Shown here in pieces: positions 40,835 to 51,978 of a stretch of DNA of 64,000 nt. A program made the translations under genes and the position numbers. How positions within the stretch are numbered: position 1 is the first letter of the stretch; every line of letters starts with the position of its first letter. Under the pieces are notes generated by a model. It ran no database searches. It had not been told where the DNA came from and saw only the letters and a list, made by a program, of their open reading frames with translations. This DNA comes from Linnemannia schmuckeri (lineage: Eukaryota; Mortierellomycota; Mortierellomycetes; Mortierellales; Mortierellaceae), in the NCBI GenBank assembly GCA_029449235.1, contig JANATG010000001.1, positions 682,001-746,000 on the forward strand, written 5' to 3'.

Positions 40835-41049
40835 TGCAAAGAGGATAAGAATGTTTTTTGGGTTTTTTCAAGAATGGGTGTAGGTATAGAGGACAAAATT
40901 TGGTGTATAAAAGCAGAAAATAAAGGAGAATAAGAATTTCTCAAGCAACCGGGTTGGAGACTCGAGGAACAGGGGTAAAACTACGAAAAACGGTTTAGAG
41001 CTTGTGTCACGCTTGTGGTAGGAAGGAAAGGATTTAAGGCGTAATTAAT

Positions 41050-41445
41050 GGCCAAAAAAAGATAGTGAAAATTGGTGGCGTGAAAGGGAGAAAACACGTG
41101 AATAAAAGAGGGTGAATTCACGACACATGTCCTAAATCGGGGCAATTTAAGCTCTCAGTCCGTCTCTCAAGAAGTTATGCTCGGCACCGGAGTACCGCCT
41201 ACCCCCTCCTTGCCTGTTCAACCAGGCAAGCGAGTGGGTATACCCATTACTGTCCCTACGAACCCCCCTCGCCGTCCTTAATACTCTACCCTTAACTACT
41301 CTCCTTTAAATTAGTCTTTCCCCTGGACCTTAGTAGTTCCTTCCCTTTTACTATCGGAACTACTTAGGTACCAACCCTTTTCTACCCTAGTTTACTTACA
41401 TAGTCCTATTCTCATTTACTGATATAAAACCCCCTTTTACTATCG
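41050..41445. other. Spacer with a strong hairpin, no gene
   Basis: A perfect hairpin CTTGCCTG/CAGGCAAG with loop TTCAAC lies at about 41210-41231, followed by the palindrome GGGTATACCC. A 25-bp block containing ACTATCGGAACTACTTAG occurs twice (about 41344 and 41432). No coding region seen. Confidence 0.5.
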
Positions 41446-41463
41446 GAACTACTTAGCCTTGCT

Positions 41464-41639
41464 TTTTTTTTTTTTTTTCGTACGCAATTTTATTTCTCCA
41501 GTGAAAAGCCCAAGAAAGCCATTCGATAGTGAAAGGAGCTACATACCAAACTCTTCCAAGAGCCATCCACCAGTCGCAGTCCGGTCCACAACCTGGCTCT
41601 GCGCAACAATTGCCGCTGCTCCTCACAGCTTCAATAGAA
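41464..41639 (-). mobile_element. 5'-truncated LINE copy (3' UTR only)
   Basis: A T run, then the LINE 3' UTR up to 'TTCAATAGAA', nearly identical to the full-length element. GAACTACTTAGCC is duplicated at 41446-41458 and 41640-41652. Confidence 0.8.
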
Positions 41640-41652
41640 GAACTACTTAGCC

Positions 41653-42671
41653 TTTTTTTTTTTTATTTTTTTATTTTTTTAGTACACGATTTTATTTCTC
41701 TAGAAAAAAGTATAAAAGCGCCATTTTGAAGTAAAGAACTACAAACAAAACTCGCCAGTGCACCATCTTCTAGTCACAGTTCGGTTCTGTTAACACTGAC
41801 TCTGCGCAACAATCGCCGTCGCTCATCACGACTTTGACAGAAGAAAATACAACCGCCATCTAACTAGTTATTGCTCTTCTACTAAACACCTTCATCTGAA
41901 CAACCAGGAGATAGCGAAAGTACTTTCTTCCTAGTGTCGTTTTTCAAGTGGACGACGCCACCTTTATCCATGCACTTGTGTGCGTACGCACCAACAAAAT
42001 AAAATTCTGTTGTCACGCGCCTCCTGAATAGGGGAGGCTAGCGCAAAAAAAGGGGTTGTCAATGGTGCTTACACACCTGTATGGAAAAAATATTCCCACA
42101 CACCTCCATGACAAAGAGGCTGGGACTTTGGCCTAATGAAACCCACATTGGGAAACTTGGTCTTCGGGCCAGAGACAGTTCCTAAGACACATTGGCGGAC
42201 GACAATGGACCGCGTGAATACCCATGACCCAAGTTGTCCCCACTTGGACCCCATGGATGGGGCCTGACCATACACTTCCGTGCTTTGCAAGGTGAGTCAT
42301 TCCTTGCACCGACCTGGTTAGAGGGCCGGTTCTTGAATCCGTCAAATCCGTGGCATATCTCCTTGTGGGTGGGACCAAGGACCTCTCGCCAAGAGGTGGA
42401 AAGGCAGACGACCAACTCCATTCGACTGACATTCCGTGCGGCAATGGGGGAGCGCATCTCTCCAAAAAATTCTCGCAACTCCAGAAAACAACCAGACGTT
42501 CTCACAGCGCCAGCCTTGAAACCTCCAAGCTCTCCGTGCATGTGTCCGACCCGGGGTGGTAGGCGCCCTGGCACAGTGCTCAGAGTCCTTGTCAGCAGTG
42601 ATGGTTGGATGGGTGGATAGCCCCGACGTGCGGATGGAGGTCGGCGTGACTGTTCTTGAAGGCGAAAAAAT
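41653..42671 (-). mobile_element. Non-autonomous retroelement 'B', copy 3
   Basis: Highly similar to copy 2 (23391-24453) over most of its length, with the same right border 'GCGAAAAAA'. The direct repeat AACTACTTAGCC lies at 41641-41652 and 42672-42683. The left tail (T/A run, then GATTTTATTTCTC) is closer to the LINE tail than in copy 2. Confidence 0.75.
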
Positions 42672-42775
42672 AACTACTTAGCCTTGCTCTCGCTTCACTC
42701 GTTGTTACAGTACTGGATCACCCCCAAGAAGCATTTCCATACTTCTAGGCCAGTACTATTTCACACAGTATAGTT

Positions 42776-42856
42776 GTCAATATGGCCGAGCGGTTAAGGC
42801 GTGTGACTCGAAATCACATGGGATATCCCGCGCAGGTTCAAATCCTGCTGTTGACG
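42776..42856 (+). tRNA. tRNA-Ser (anticodon CGA)
   Basis: Acceptor GTCAATA pairs with TGTTGAC (one G-T). The D arm contains GGCCGAGCGGTTAAGGC. The anticodon stem TGTGA/TCACA holds loop CTCGAAA (CGA). A long variable arm (GGGATATCCC) marks a class II tRNA. The T arm is GCAGGTTCAAATCCTGC. Discriminator G, no intron, no encoded CCA, and a TTTT pol III terminator a few bases downstream. Confidence 0.95.
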
Positions 42857-43205
42857 CTATTTTGCTTCTCTTTAGAGCTCGAGCGAGCATTTTTTGTGGT
42901 AGACTAAAGGTGTACCCGGGAGCGCCTCTTTTTTTTTATTAGTAACTTAGAAACGGATTCTGAGTGACTAAAAAACCCTGAAGACCTCAAGACGCCAGTA
43001 AGTGATACCCATAAGAGGGTTAAGTGTTTTCACAGCACCATGGCATGCCACTTCCCTCTTGATCGTCCAGGTTTGAGCAGGCTATGACAGCATTGTGAGA
43101 TTTGAACAGGCTACGACGGCATTGTGAGAAGCTCAGTGCTTTTTCCTTCTCATACTAAGAAAAGCTCGATGCACTGAAAGCCAAAAGAACGAGGCTCCTT
43201 TTTTG
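42857..43205. other. Spacer with a two-copy tandem repeat
   Basis: No gene. A unit of about 33 bp (GAGCAGGCTATGACAGCATT, then TGTGAGA) is repeated imperfectly in tandem near 43073-43135. Confidence 0.45.
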
Positions 43206-43381
43206 GGGTTTGCGACCGCCTCTGTTGTTCACTTGATTAATTGGTCCAGTAGACCTCACTTCGTGAGGATCTTCGCTGCGCGAAGGAGGATTCGATTCCT
43301 GTCTACGCAAAGTGAGCCGAAAGGGAGACTATTCAGTTCTCCATGCATTTCCTCATTCTTTACTTTTTTTTTTTTTTTTTT
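43206..43381 (+). other. Candidate pol III unit / tRNA-like sequence
   Basis: An A-box-like TGGTCCAGTAG (about 43242) and a B-box-like GGATTCGATTCC (about 43288) are roughly 45 bp apart. Hairpins CTCAC/GTGAG and CTTCG/CGAAG lie between them, and a GTAGAC/GTCTAC pair encloses the whole. A T run at about 43364-43381 could terminate pol III. The fold is not a normal tRNA (no 7-nt anticodon loop), so it may be a tRNA-derived SINE, a degenerate tRNA or a small RNA gene. Confidence 0.35.
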
Positions 43382-43499
43382 GGCGCATTTTTCTTCAGAT
43401 ACGTTAGGCTCGACTCCAAAGAATCGTGGCCAGTGCACTTTAATGTAATTTCCCACTTGGCTCACATTTAGAAAGGGAAGAAGCAACAATTTGGTGCTT

Positions 43500-44150
43500 G
43501 TAGTCGGACATACACACGAAGAACAAAAAAGAAGAGAAAAATAAACTTATTATGTGGCAATGCACTCGGATGAAAGAAAAAAGCGGTTAGTTAAGGAACA
43601 AAAAAGAAGCGAAAGGAAAAGAAAAAAGAACTCAATGTGTGGCCAATGCACACGGAACAGGAAAGTATTAGCTCCAAGTACAAAAAAGTAACAAAAGAAA
43701 AGAAGAAAGAGGCCATTTGTCGCCGACAACGCAGACTCGCGCGCCAAAGGAAGAATAGTCGTGTCGGTGGCTAGTACCGACGCCATTATTCTCATTTAGT
43801 ACGAAAGACAGTAGATGTAGTTCGTTACAGAGTCTTCTCGAAATATACCTCTCATTATCATTCCCTTCCCACTCCCATCCGCAACCTTCCACACCATTCT
43901 GCTCATCGGACCAAACCCTGATATAAGCCGCTCCCGATATCCGATTTCGATCCACGCCGCCATTGTGTGACAGAGCACCCGGAAGCCCAAAAAAAAGCAT
44001 GAACAATCAAGAACAAAAAAGAAAAGAAAAAATAGGCCGATGTGTAGCCTGTGCACTCGGATGAAAAAAAAACAGGCAGCCGTTTGTGCTCTGACACGAT
44101 CATCAACGTATGAAAACAGAAATAAAAAATAAGCATTTACACAGCCAGCG
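43500..44150. repeat. Degenerate A-rich repeat units
   Basis: At least three imperfect copies of an A-rich block followed by a 'GTGGCCAATGCACTCGGATG'-like sequence (near 43555, 43640 and 44045). They look like decayed interspersed or tandem units. The minus-strand frames here are Phe-rich by-products. Confidence 0.45.
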
Positions 44151-44159
44151 CACCTAGAT

Positions 44160-44360
44160 TTTTTTCTTATATGCAATTCTTTTTTTTCATAGTAAAAAGA
44201 CCAAAGTGGAAAAGGACTACATACCAAACTCTTCCAAGCGTCATCCATCAAATTCATCAATCACAGTCCGGTCCACAACCTGGCTCTACGCAACAATTGC
44301 CGCTGCTCTCCATGGCTGTAACGGAAGACTTCTCACAGCTTCAATGGAAGACAAAAAAAT
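44160..44360 (-). mobile_element. Diverged LINE 3'-end fragment
   Basis: Contains the shared blocks 'GACTACATACCAAACTCTTC' and 'CACAGTCCGGTCCACAACCT' of the LINE 3' UTR, with substitutions and small insertions. An older truncated copy. Confidence 0.65.
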
Positions 44361-44507
44361 AAAAGGGCCGAAATGATTATTGTTAAGCTTAAAACAAAAT
44401 ATTACAGATATCCTATGCAGAGTTGGTGGCTGGGTTCAGTTCCCGGGTTGACAGTTACGTTTTTTCTTAATTAGCTACTAAGCAGAACACGCCAAGTTTT
44501 TTAAGCT

Positions 44508-44592
44508 TAGAGAGAGAAGAGAGAAGAGAGAGAAGAGAGAAGAGAGAAGAGAGAAGAGAGAAGAGAGAAGAGAGAAGAGAGAAGAGAGACAG
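44508..44592. repeat. (AGAGAAG)n purine microsatellite
   Basis: A near-perfect run of AGAGAAG units. Confidence 0.9.
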
Positions 44593-45666
44593 GAGAGATG
44601 GAGAGAGATTTTTTTTAAGCTTAGAGAGAGATGAGAAGAGGAGAAAACAAAACGACTTGCATGTTGTAGCCTTTTTTTGGATCGCCACCTGATGTGGTCG
44701 CAATCGTTGTCGCAGCCGTGTTTACCGCTTTCAGAAAAGGAACAGTTTTAGACATCTGACAAGGAACGCTTAGTACCCTGCTTGACCACACTACTGCGGC
44801 GAAGGCAGCAAACTTTTTTTTTTTGTAAGGGCGGCGTCTGTTGTGCCTGGATCCTGGACTAGCTAGTCATACAAGTTTGAGCGACAGTCATCCATCCGTT
44901 TAACCCAAAGATGTTCTTTCAGAGACAAAGATGGCGTTTGTTCAGTTCGGAATAAAGAACGGGACAATGATTCTTGCTTGATCAACAACAGTAAGGGATG
45001 CCGTTGCCAAGGGCGTGATTAAGAAAAAGTCGATAGTTTTTTGGTGGCGTAACTGTGCACTTTAATATCATTTTGGGTTTGACTTTGACCAAAAGACACC
45101 TGCAGCCTGCTATCACCCAACGCCATTTTTTTTCTCTTGCGATTGTATCCCTCCTACGTTATAACTCGCACCGAACATTGTACCGGTTCTTCCAAGTAGG
45201 GACACCTCAAGAGTACCTTGCGGAGACAAAGTAGAATCGAAAAAAGGAATGACAGATTTCTTTGACAACAGCGCAATAAATGCTCGTACCTTGTCTGAGT
45301 TGTACTTCCAAGAACATCCCTCTGTCATCTGTATTCACTCCCTACATTTCTTTGATTTCTCCCCTGGACCAGTCCAATTTGACCAGAAATATCCATATCT
45401 GCTTTCGTTACTTTTTGCTTTTAGTTCCGGTTTATTGTGTGGCTAGAGGTTAAAAGGTTTCTTGTCTAATCTAGGAACTCGGCGCTGCAGCTAAGCAATA
45501 GTGAAAAGAAGGAAACGAGCCTGTTCCAGATAGAGCAAGGATCAAAAATGGTGAACGAGGACTAGGGGAGGTAAAAAAGGCCCATTTTGTGGTAAAGTAT
45601 GATCCAGTGGGAGCCACCACCGATCAACAAGTGGCCAAGAAGGATGAACTGACAACGTTGCAATTC

Positions 45667-45712
<46 letters not shown>

Positions 45713-47468
45713 TTTGGTAGATAGGTAGGCGAGTAGAGGTAAGTAGATAAAAGTAGCCCAATATGAAGAGCAAGTTTGTCCTCAAGAAAGTATAACAAGG
45801 ATAAATTCTTTTGCAGAGGAGAACGTGCCAGGGTTAGGTGAGTGTGTGTGGGGAACTCCACTTTTTTTTTTTTGTTTTCTTTATTTGTCCTGATCAAACG
45901 TTCTATGGTCGGTTTCTATTCTTCTTTAGACTCCTCTTTTGATCTCATTTTCTTTTTTCCTTTTCCCTTTTCAATATACCGTTCCAGCGTTGGTGCTCAC
46001 TGAACAGATATCCAAGTATATAGACACACCTTTGCCCAGCCCTCCGATACCCAAGGGTACAGTACCGAGGGTGGTTGGCCAAAAGGCTGATCGACAGGGT
46101 GTGTGTGTATGTGAATGAAATGGTGCTGCCATACAATCATTCGTCCTTTTTCACGTATATTTGGGAACAAGGACCGTGACCCTCTCTGTCCTTGTGCTCT
46201 TTAGGTTGTATTGCTATTTCTATTTCAAAATTAGTGTCAAATGGATCCATCCGAATAGGGGAAAACAACGGGCAGTTGGATCGAAAAAGACGTTTCCTGG
46301 AATTCCATGTTGGAAAATAAGGTTTGAGTAAAAGGGAAGGGAGAGGGACGAGAACGGGATTGCCATAAACTGTTTGTGTGTGTGTGTGTGATATGTGGTG
46401 TATGGATGGGTGAGTTCAAGAAGGCCTCGAAGACTACCTGTCTCCTTTGCTTTTTTTTTTAATAGATTTACCAGGGTTGCGAGAGTACGAGAAAAGAAAG
46501 GGGGAGGGGAGTGGAAAGTGAGGAGTCAATTGAAGGGAAAAGTAACGATGAAAGATGGCAGAGGAGAAGGGGAAAGGGGAGAATGACCAATGTTTTCTTC
46601 GTCTGCTGTAAAGATATATCTTCATGCTCACTTTTGGTTCAAGTGTCGAGGGCAAGGCCTAAAGGCGTTTTTTTTTCATCGATGACAAATGCAATCTTTG
46701 TTTTTCTTGTTACTTTTGTTGTTGCTGCCGTTCAATGAAAGTGAGAAATCAACATCTTGGGCCTGTCGATGGCAGGTACTTTCTCTATTATTCATGATCA
46801 GCATCATCATCGTCTATGCAGACCACACAACTCTCTCCACAAGTGAAAAAAAAGAAAAGAAGAAAAGAATGGTGCAGTAGAGAGAGTACATGAGAGGTAA
46901 TACCGAGCACCAAAATCGGAAGAAGTGATCCCAGTGCACTCTCTCATTATCACACACTCTCTCAACGACAAAAAACAAATTGAGCATTGAGTTGAAAACT
47001 TGAATAGGAGACACAGACAGCGAGAGTGGCAGGGCCCTTCTCTGGTGCGTTTGCTTGCAAACTTCAGATTCTCAACCCCTAGCACGTTTTCATATTTAGC
47101 TGCTGAACTCGCCTGAACAAGGTTAGTCTCGATGCTGCATAGTTATTTCTTCAAAAGAAGGAAACGAAAGAACAATTGACATGAACCACCAACGACAACA
47201 ATAAACACAAACAACCACAACAGCAGTAAGCCATCATCAACACTAACGACAGCATGGCCAAGCAACGTGAAGGAGGCGGCGGCGATGAAGATTAACAGAT
47301 GAGGAAAAAGAAGGCGTGGAAAGATGCGTGATTGTGCGACATTGGACCATTGGCGAAACGGAGGAACCAGGCGCCGAAGGATGAAGGGAAGAAGAATAAA
47401 AAATAAAGAGTCCTTCGATTCGTTTGAACACAAAATAAGCATTTCTTTGTCTGCTGGGCTGGCTCTCT

Positions 47469-47507
<39 letters not shown>

Positions 47508-48466
47508 GAGAGAGTCTAGACAGTCGACGCAACTTGTTTTGTAGTTTTGTAATAAGTCAGCGATCCACATGGACAGCTTTTTTTTTGTAGGTTCGATTCG
47601 ATCGCTTACTTTTTCTTTATTTGCCTGGTAAAAACAACGAAGTAGCAAAAGTTGTTAATCCTTGCACTAATGAGCGATGGCTTTTAAGGGAACTGTGAAG
47701 GGGTAAAGACGATGACGACCAACCTGACACCCTTCCCATCATACTTGACCGGTTATTGAGAATGAGATGATAATAATGGAATAAAAAAAGGGGGTTTGTT
47801 TGTTGCTGTCTGAGTGAGTGGTGAGTGAGTGGTTGGATCATTTCAATCGTCCGAGCGAGCGTGTTGAGAATTCTTTTTTTGTTCACATCGGACAAACGAG
47901 AAGCAGCAGACGAGAGCGAGAGACACGAGCACAAGTGGGCAAAACATTGGCTCTCCTCGTCCTCCGCTCTCTCCCTCGTTTTGCCCCAAGAGAGGAAATT
48001 TTTTGTCATCACCCACCCTCCGCTGCCTGTCCCTCTGCCCTTTTCGCCCCGGGGAAAATAAAATAAAATAAAATAAAAAAAGTCTTTTTTCAGTGCCTTT
48101 GACTTCAGTCGTTACCGAGGGTCAAAATTGGCCCTTTTGTGCGAGTATCTCTCGTACTTTTTTCCTTTTCCTTCTTTTTTCCTCTTTTTTTTTTTCTTCT
48201 TTGTACACTTCACTCTTCCTATCTTAACTTTCTCTTCTCATTCATCCTTTCTCTTCTTCAGTCCTTCATTGCCCTTTTGTCTTTGTCACCACTTTCTCAT
48301 TCTCATCTCTCGCTCACTCTCCTACTCACTCTCTCACTCTCCTTCGCTCCGCAAACAATCAACTTGCCACATCCCCTTCATCGCTCTGCCCATCCCGCCC
48401 TTCCCTTACTCACTCCCTAACTGAACAACCAGCCACAGAAAAAAAACAGATACCCTTGTTCTACTA
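44593..48466. other. 3.9 kb spacer without a gene; long T tracts
   Basis: No convincing coding region. Homopolymer T tracts lie at 45668-45710 (43 bp) and about 47471-47504. An AAAAT microsatellite is near 48057-48078. A CT-rich leader (48120-48460) precedes the bHLH gene. The frames present are low-complexity. Confidence 0.5.
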
Positions 48467-51009
48467 ATGTCCTCCAGCCAGCAACCTTCCTCTCCTCCAC
48501 CACCGCCCCCTCCCTTCGGCGCACTAGGGCCATACCCTTCCATGGCCTACCCAACCTACTACCCTCCCCACCCACAAAGCCAACCACCACATCAGCACCA
48601 ACACCACCAGCCACAGCCACACCACCACCACCCTCACCCTCAACATCATCCCTACCACCATCCCTACCAGCCCTATCCACCACCAAACTATCCTCAACAA
48701 TACCCACCTGGCCCCGGTTACGGCCATGGCCATCCCACGTACTACACTCAACCACAACAGTATCCAAGTGATCCTGCTTCAGCCTCTACCTCGGCCTCCT
48801 CCCCAACACAAGCACCATCCACAAATGAAACATTATCTGCAATACCCGCTCCCGCTGCCAAATCCTCCAAGACCGGAACGGCTACCAAGACTCCAAAAGC
48901 AAAATCTGGACCAAAGACCACCGCTTCTCCATCAACAGCAGGAGGAGACACACCCAAGGCCTCTTCGACCCCCAAGACGCCAAAGGTCTTTCGATTCGAG
49001 GGGAGCATCTCCTCAGAGTCCTTCAAGACTTCAAAGTCTTTTGACCTCGCCGGAGTCAACATCCTCAACCGCAAACCCCTCGACACCAAGACTGCGCTTG
49101 ACAAGCTGCAGAGACGTCGTGAAACCCACAACCGTGTTGAGCGCAAGCGACGAGACTGCATTAACCAGGTATAGTAACTCATTCTGACATAACCTCGCCC
49201 TATCTTGCACAGTAAAATTATTTTTGCTCTTCCCAATCCAACAAGAAACCTGTCCTCTAACGTCAACCATCCACCCTCCTTTTTTTCTGTCTTATTCAAT
49301 AGTTAATTGATGACCTTACAAAACTACTCCCTCCTAAACACCTCGAGGAAACGACCTCGAAGTGCCACCGCGTCAATGTTCTCCGAGGAGCTGTCAGCCA
49401 TATCAAGTTCCTGAACGAGTCGAACGAAGCCCTCACAAAGTCTATCCGGTCTATCAAGGGTGATGATTTCTCGCTGGACCTTCCACAGGAGTCCTTCAAA
49501 GGCGGCGATGCAGATCCCGGAATGTCCATGGATGTCGATGGCGAAGACGATGAAAATGCTATCAAGGGAGAAGGTAACTCTGACGACGAACGGACGCCTG
49601 GTCAAGTTACTGCCACCATGTCACGCTCTGGCTCGCCTTCGTCCTCCATTACTTCAACGCCCAGTTCACCCAAAATTTCGCCCATGGCCCCACCTCCAGT
49701 CATCATTACCGATGCTCCTAGTCCCTCAGCCGACAAAATTCAGTCAATGACCATCGATCCTTTCAGCGCAGAGTCGCGTCAAAGGGCCAACTCTTTTGTC
49801 TCTTCGATTGGCGACGTGAGCAGTCCTAGGAGTCCCTTCTCGAGCTCACCCGTCTTCCCGCCCTCGCCAACCTCGCCAGCGATGTTTGGTCTCTCAGGAC
49901 AGTTCCCCGTTGGCGAAGATCGTATTGACGGACAGACATGGGATCAGCGGCAACAACAGCAAAAGCAGCAGCAATTGTCGCCTTACTTGAAGCACTCTCC
50001 CTCCCCATCGCCTTCGTTGCCACCAATTTCGTCTTTGTCCAACATGCATATCCATTCGCCCACCAATCGCTCGACCGATAGCCCAGCTGACGATCAGACC
50101 CCAGGAGATTCCAGCCCCAACCCATCATCCTCCTTTTCAGGACGTGGCCATCGTGGTCCTGTTGTTCTCCCGCCTCTCATGATCCCAGAGCCTCATCATT
50201 TGCATCCTTCTTACCAACAAGGCTCGGCCACTAGCTCAAGCAGTGGTGCTCGGACTGGCGGGACGGGAAGTAACCGAAGCAGCTTGACATTGTCGCCCAA
50301 CCCGTCGGAGCAACCGCCCATCTCGCCCTTTATGCTTTCGCCTCTTTTTCCTCGTTCTCCTTCTATCGGACCTACTTCATCCATCTCGCCTGGAAACTCG
50401 CCTCACCCACGATGGGCTCATGACGGGACCCCTTCGCCTCAGCCTTACCCACCTCATGGATTGCCCTTTGGACATCCACCTCACAGCCCAGGATATGGAT
50501 TCGTTTACCCCGGACATCCAGATCCCAGCCAAGCAGCAGCAGCGCCAGCTGCATCAGCATCAGCACCAGCGGCCGCGGCACCTCAGCAACAAAAGACCAA
50601 GGCGGCTCATCACGAGCGTCACAAGTCTTTACAACCCGAGCCCATCTTTATCCAGGAGGAGCCATGGAACACACAGCGGAAACGTAGCACTTCGAGCGCC
50701 TCGGGTAAGGTAGGCAAGTCTGGAGGATCCAACAAGAAGAAGGCAGCACCGGCGGATGAAGATGGATCATCGTCGCTTGTGTACCCTACGAGCCCCAACC
50801 CCAAGAAGCGAACCCAGATCACAACTGGACACGAGACGGCAGCTGTCGGAGCCGATGAGGCGTCAAAACGATCGAAGCAGTTGGATAATATGACGACACC
50901 GGAGGTCGTTGTGGAAGCGCCACCAACGGTGAAGATGGAGGAGGTTGTCAAGGCCGATGAGGAGGATGCAGCCCAGACGCTGACCTCACTTGCGCAGATC
51001 TCTGCATAG
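48467..51009 (+). CDS. bHLH transcription factor
   Basis: Exon 1 is 48467-49168 and exon 2 is 49303-51009. GTATAG...TTCAATAG is in phase 0, giving 802 residues. The N-terminus is extremely Pro/His/Gln/Tyr-rich. The basic region 'ETHNRVERKRRDCINQ' (about 220-234) has His5-Glu9-Arg13, the signature of proteins that bind CACGTG E-boxes. Helix 1 ('LIDDLTKLLPP'), a short loop and helix 2 ('KCHRVNVLRGAVSHIKFLNE') follow directly. The intron cuts between the basic region and helix 1. The remaining 530 residues are Ser/Pro-rich and disordered, with a Lys-rich patch near 725. No leucine zipper is evident. The closest type is probably the USF/Cbf1-like class B bHLH; the regulated genes are unknown. Confidence 0.9.
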
Positions 51010-51221
51010 GCTCACTTGTCTCACCGCGTTTCACTTTTTTTTCCCCCACGTTCTCTTGCTTCAATTTTTTCTTTGGGTTATCTCCCATTCATATTGTACT
51101 TTTACATTTGCTACCACCACCATTGCCATTACCATCACCAATACAGTAATTGAAAAAAAAAAGTAAACAAAGAACATTCAGCTGTGTAAATGTATGGTGT
51201 AACAAGAAATGTCTTATTTAT

Positions 51222-51978
51222 CTACTTCGACTTCGACTGATCAGCAATCATTTCCCGGATAGCCTGGACAACGAGCGCATGGTCCTCATCCTGCTTCAAC
51301 CCGCTCGCAACAATGGCGCCTACACAGCCGACATCCTTGATGATCAAAGGGAACGCACCTCCGTGACAGGCATAGTCGGCCATGGGGACCTTGTAGGACT
51401 GTTCCATCTCTGTCTGGTCCTTGGTGGCAAGCAGGCGTCCAATGTAGTAGGACGAGTGTTGCAATCGGACAGTTGTGTTTGTCTTTCTCCGAATCCAATT
51501 CTCATTGTCGACCGTCGTTCCTATGTCGTTGTTTTCAAAGGAATGATGGAGGGGGTTAGTGATGACGTTAAATATAGATCAGCGAACGGTGCACCTTGTC
51601 TTGCATGCACCTTTGCACACATGCACACAGGCATTTCATTTGCTTTATTTTTGTTCACCAACGAACGAAACGGTTGACATGAACACGCCATCCCTCTCAA
51701 AATATATCTATCATTCCTCCTCCCTTCCTTTATCCACGTTTTTATCCATCTCCCTTGTTACCTTGCATGGCGTGGTGAAAGAGCAATTGGCCGTTGCGGG
51801 TAATGGCAACAGTGATACCCTTATAAGGGGTCCTCTCTTTGGCGAGGGAAACGAGTCGAGTTCCGAGAGTGAGAGCGTCGTCGTTTGTAAAGCGCAAGAA
51901 TTGGAGTTCTTGTTCTTGGGCAAGCAATCCTGGGAGGAGGGCTGCGGCTTCTTCCATTTGGTGGGATGTTAATGGCAT
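51222..51978 (-). CDS. UPF0303 / haem-degrading-domain (YBR137W-like) protein
   Basis: Exon 1 is 51978-51762 and exon 2 is 51520-51222. GTAACA...GACATAG joins in phase 1 to give 171 residues, the usual family size. The conserved block 'DNENWIRRKTNTTVRLQHSSYY' and the later 'YACHGGAFPLIIKDVGCVGAI' are typical of UPF0303 (HbpS/haem-degrading fold). The yeast relative YBR137W is a cytosolic protein linked to the GET pathway. The biochemical role is not settled, and the haem-degrading name comes from distant bacterial relatives. The gene is convergent with the bHLH gene, about 210 bp between stop codons. Confidence 0.88.

Larger units (their letters stand above)
30910..41034 (-). mobile_element. 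Full-length non-LTR retrotransposon (LINE), 10.1 kb
   Basis: Flanked by TAAGGCGTAATTAAT (30895-30909 and 41035-41049). Layout on the minus strand: 5' UTR about 200 bp, ORF1 (40834-38549), TAATG overlap, ORF2 (38549-31095), 3' UTR about 170 bp with an AATAAA-type signal, poly(A) of about 14. Both ORFs are unbroken. RRM plus CCHC in ORF1, APE endonuclease and a C-terminal RNase H suggest an I/Tad-like superfamily; this placement needs a phylogeny. Several truncated relatives nearby show that the family is active or recently was. Confidence 0.93.

Noticed and set aside
42182..42574. 130-codon minus frame in B copy 3
   Set aside because: It is broken in copies 1 and 2 and lacks recognisable motifs.
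45668..45710. 43-bp T tract as a poly(A) insertion
   Set aside because: No flanking direct repeat was found, unlike the tracts at 23243 and 23315.
51559..51972. Plus-strand frame over the UPF0303 gene
   Set aside because: It is antisense to a well-supported two-exon gene.
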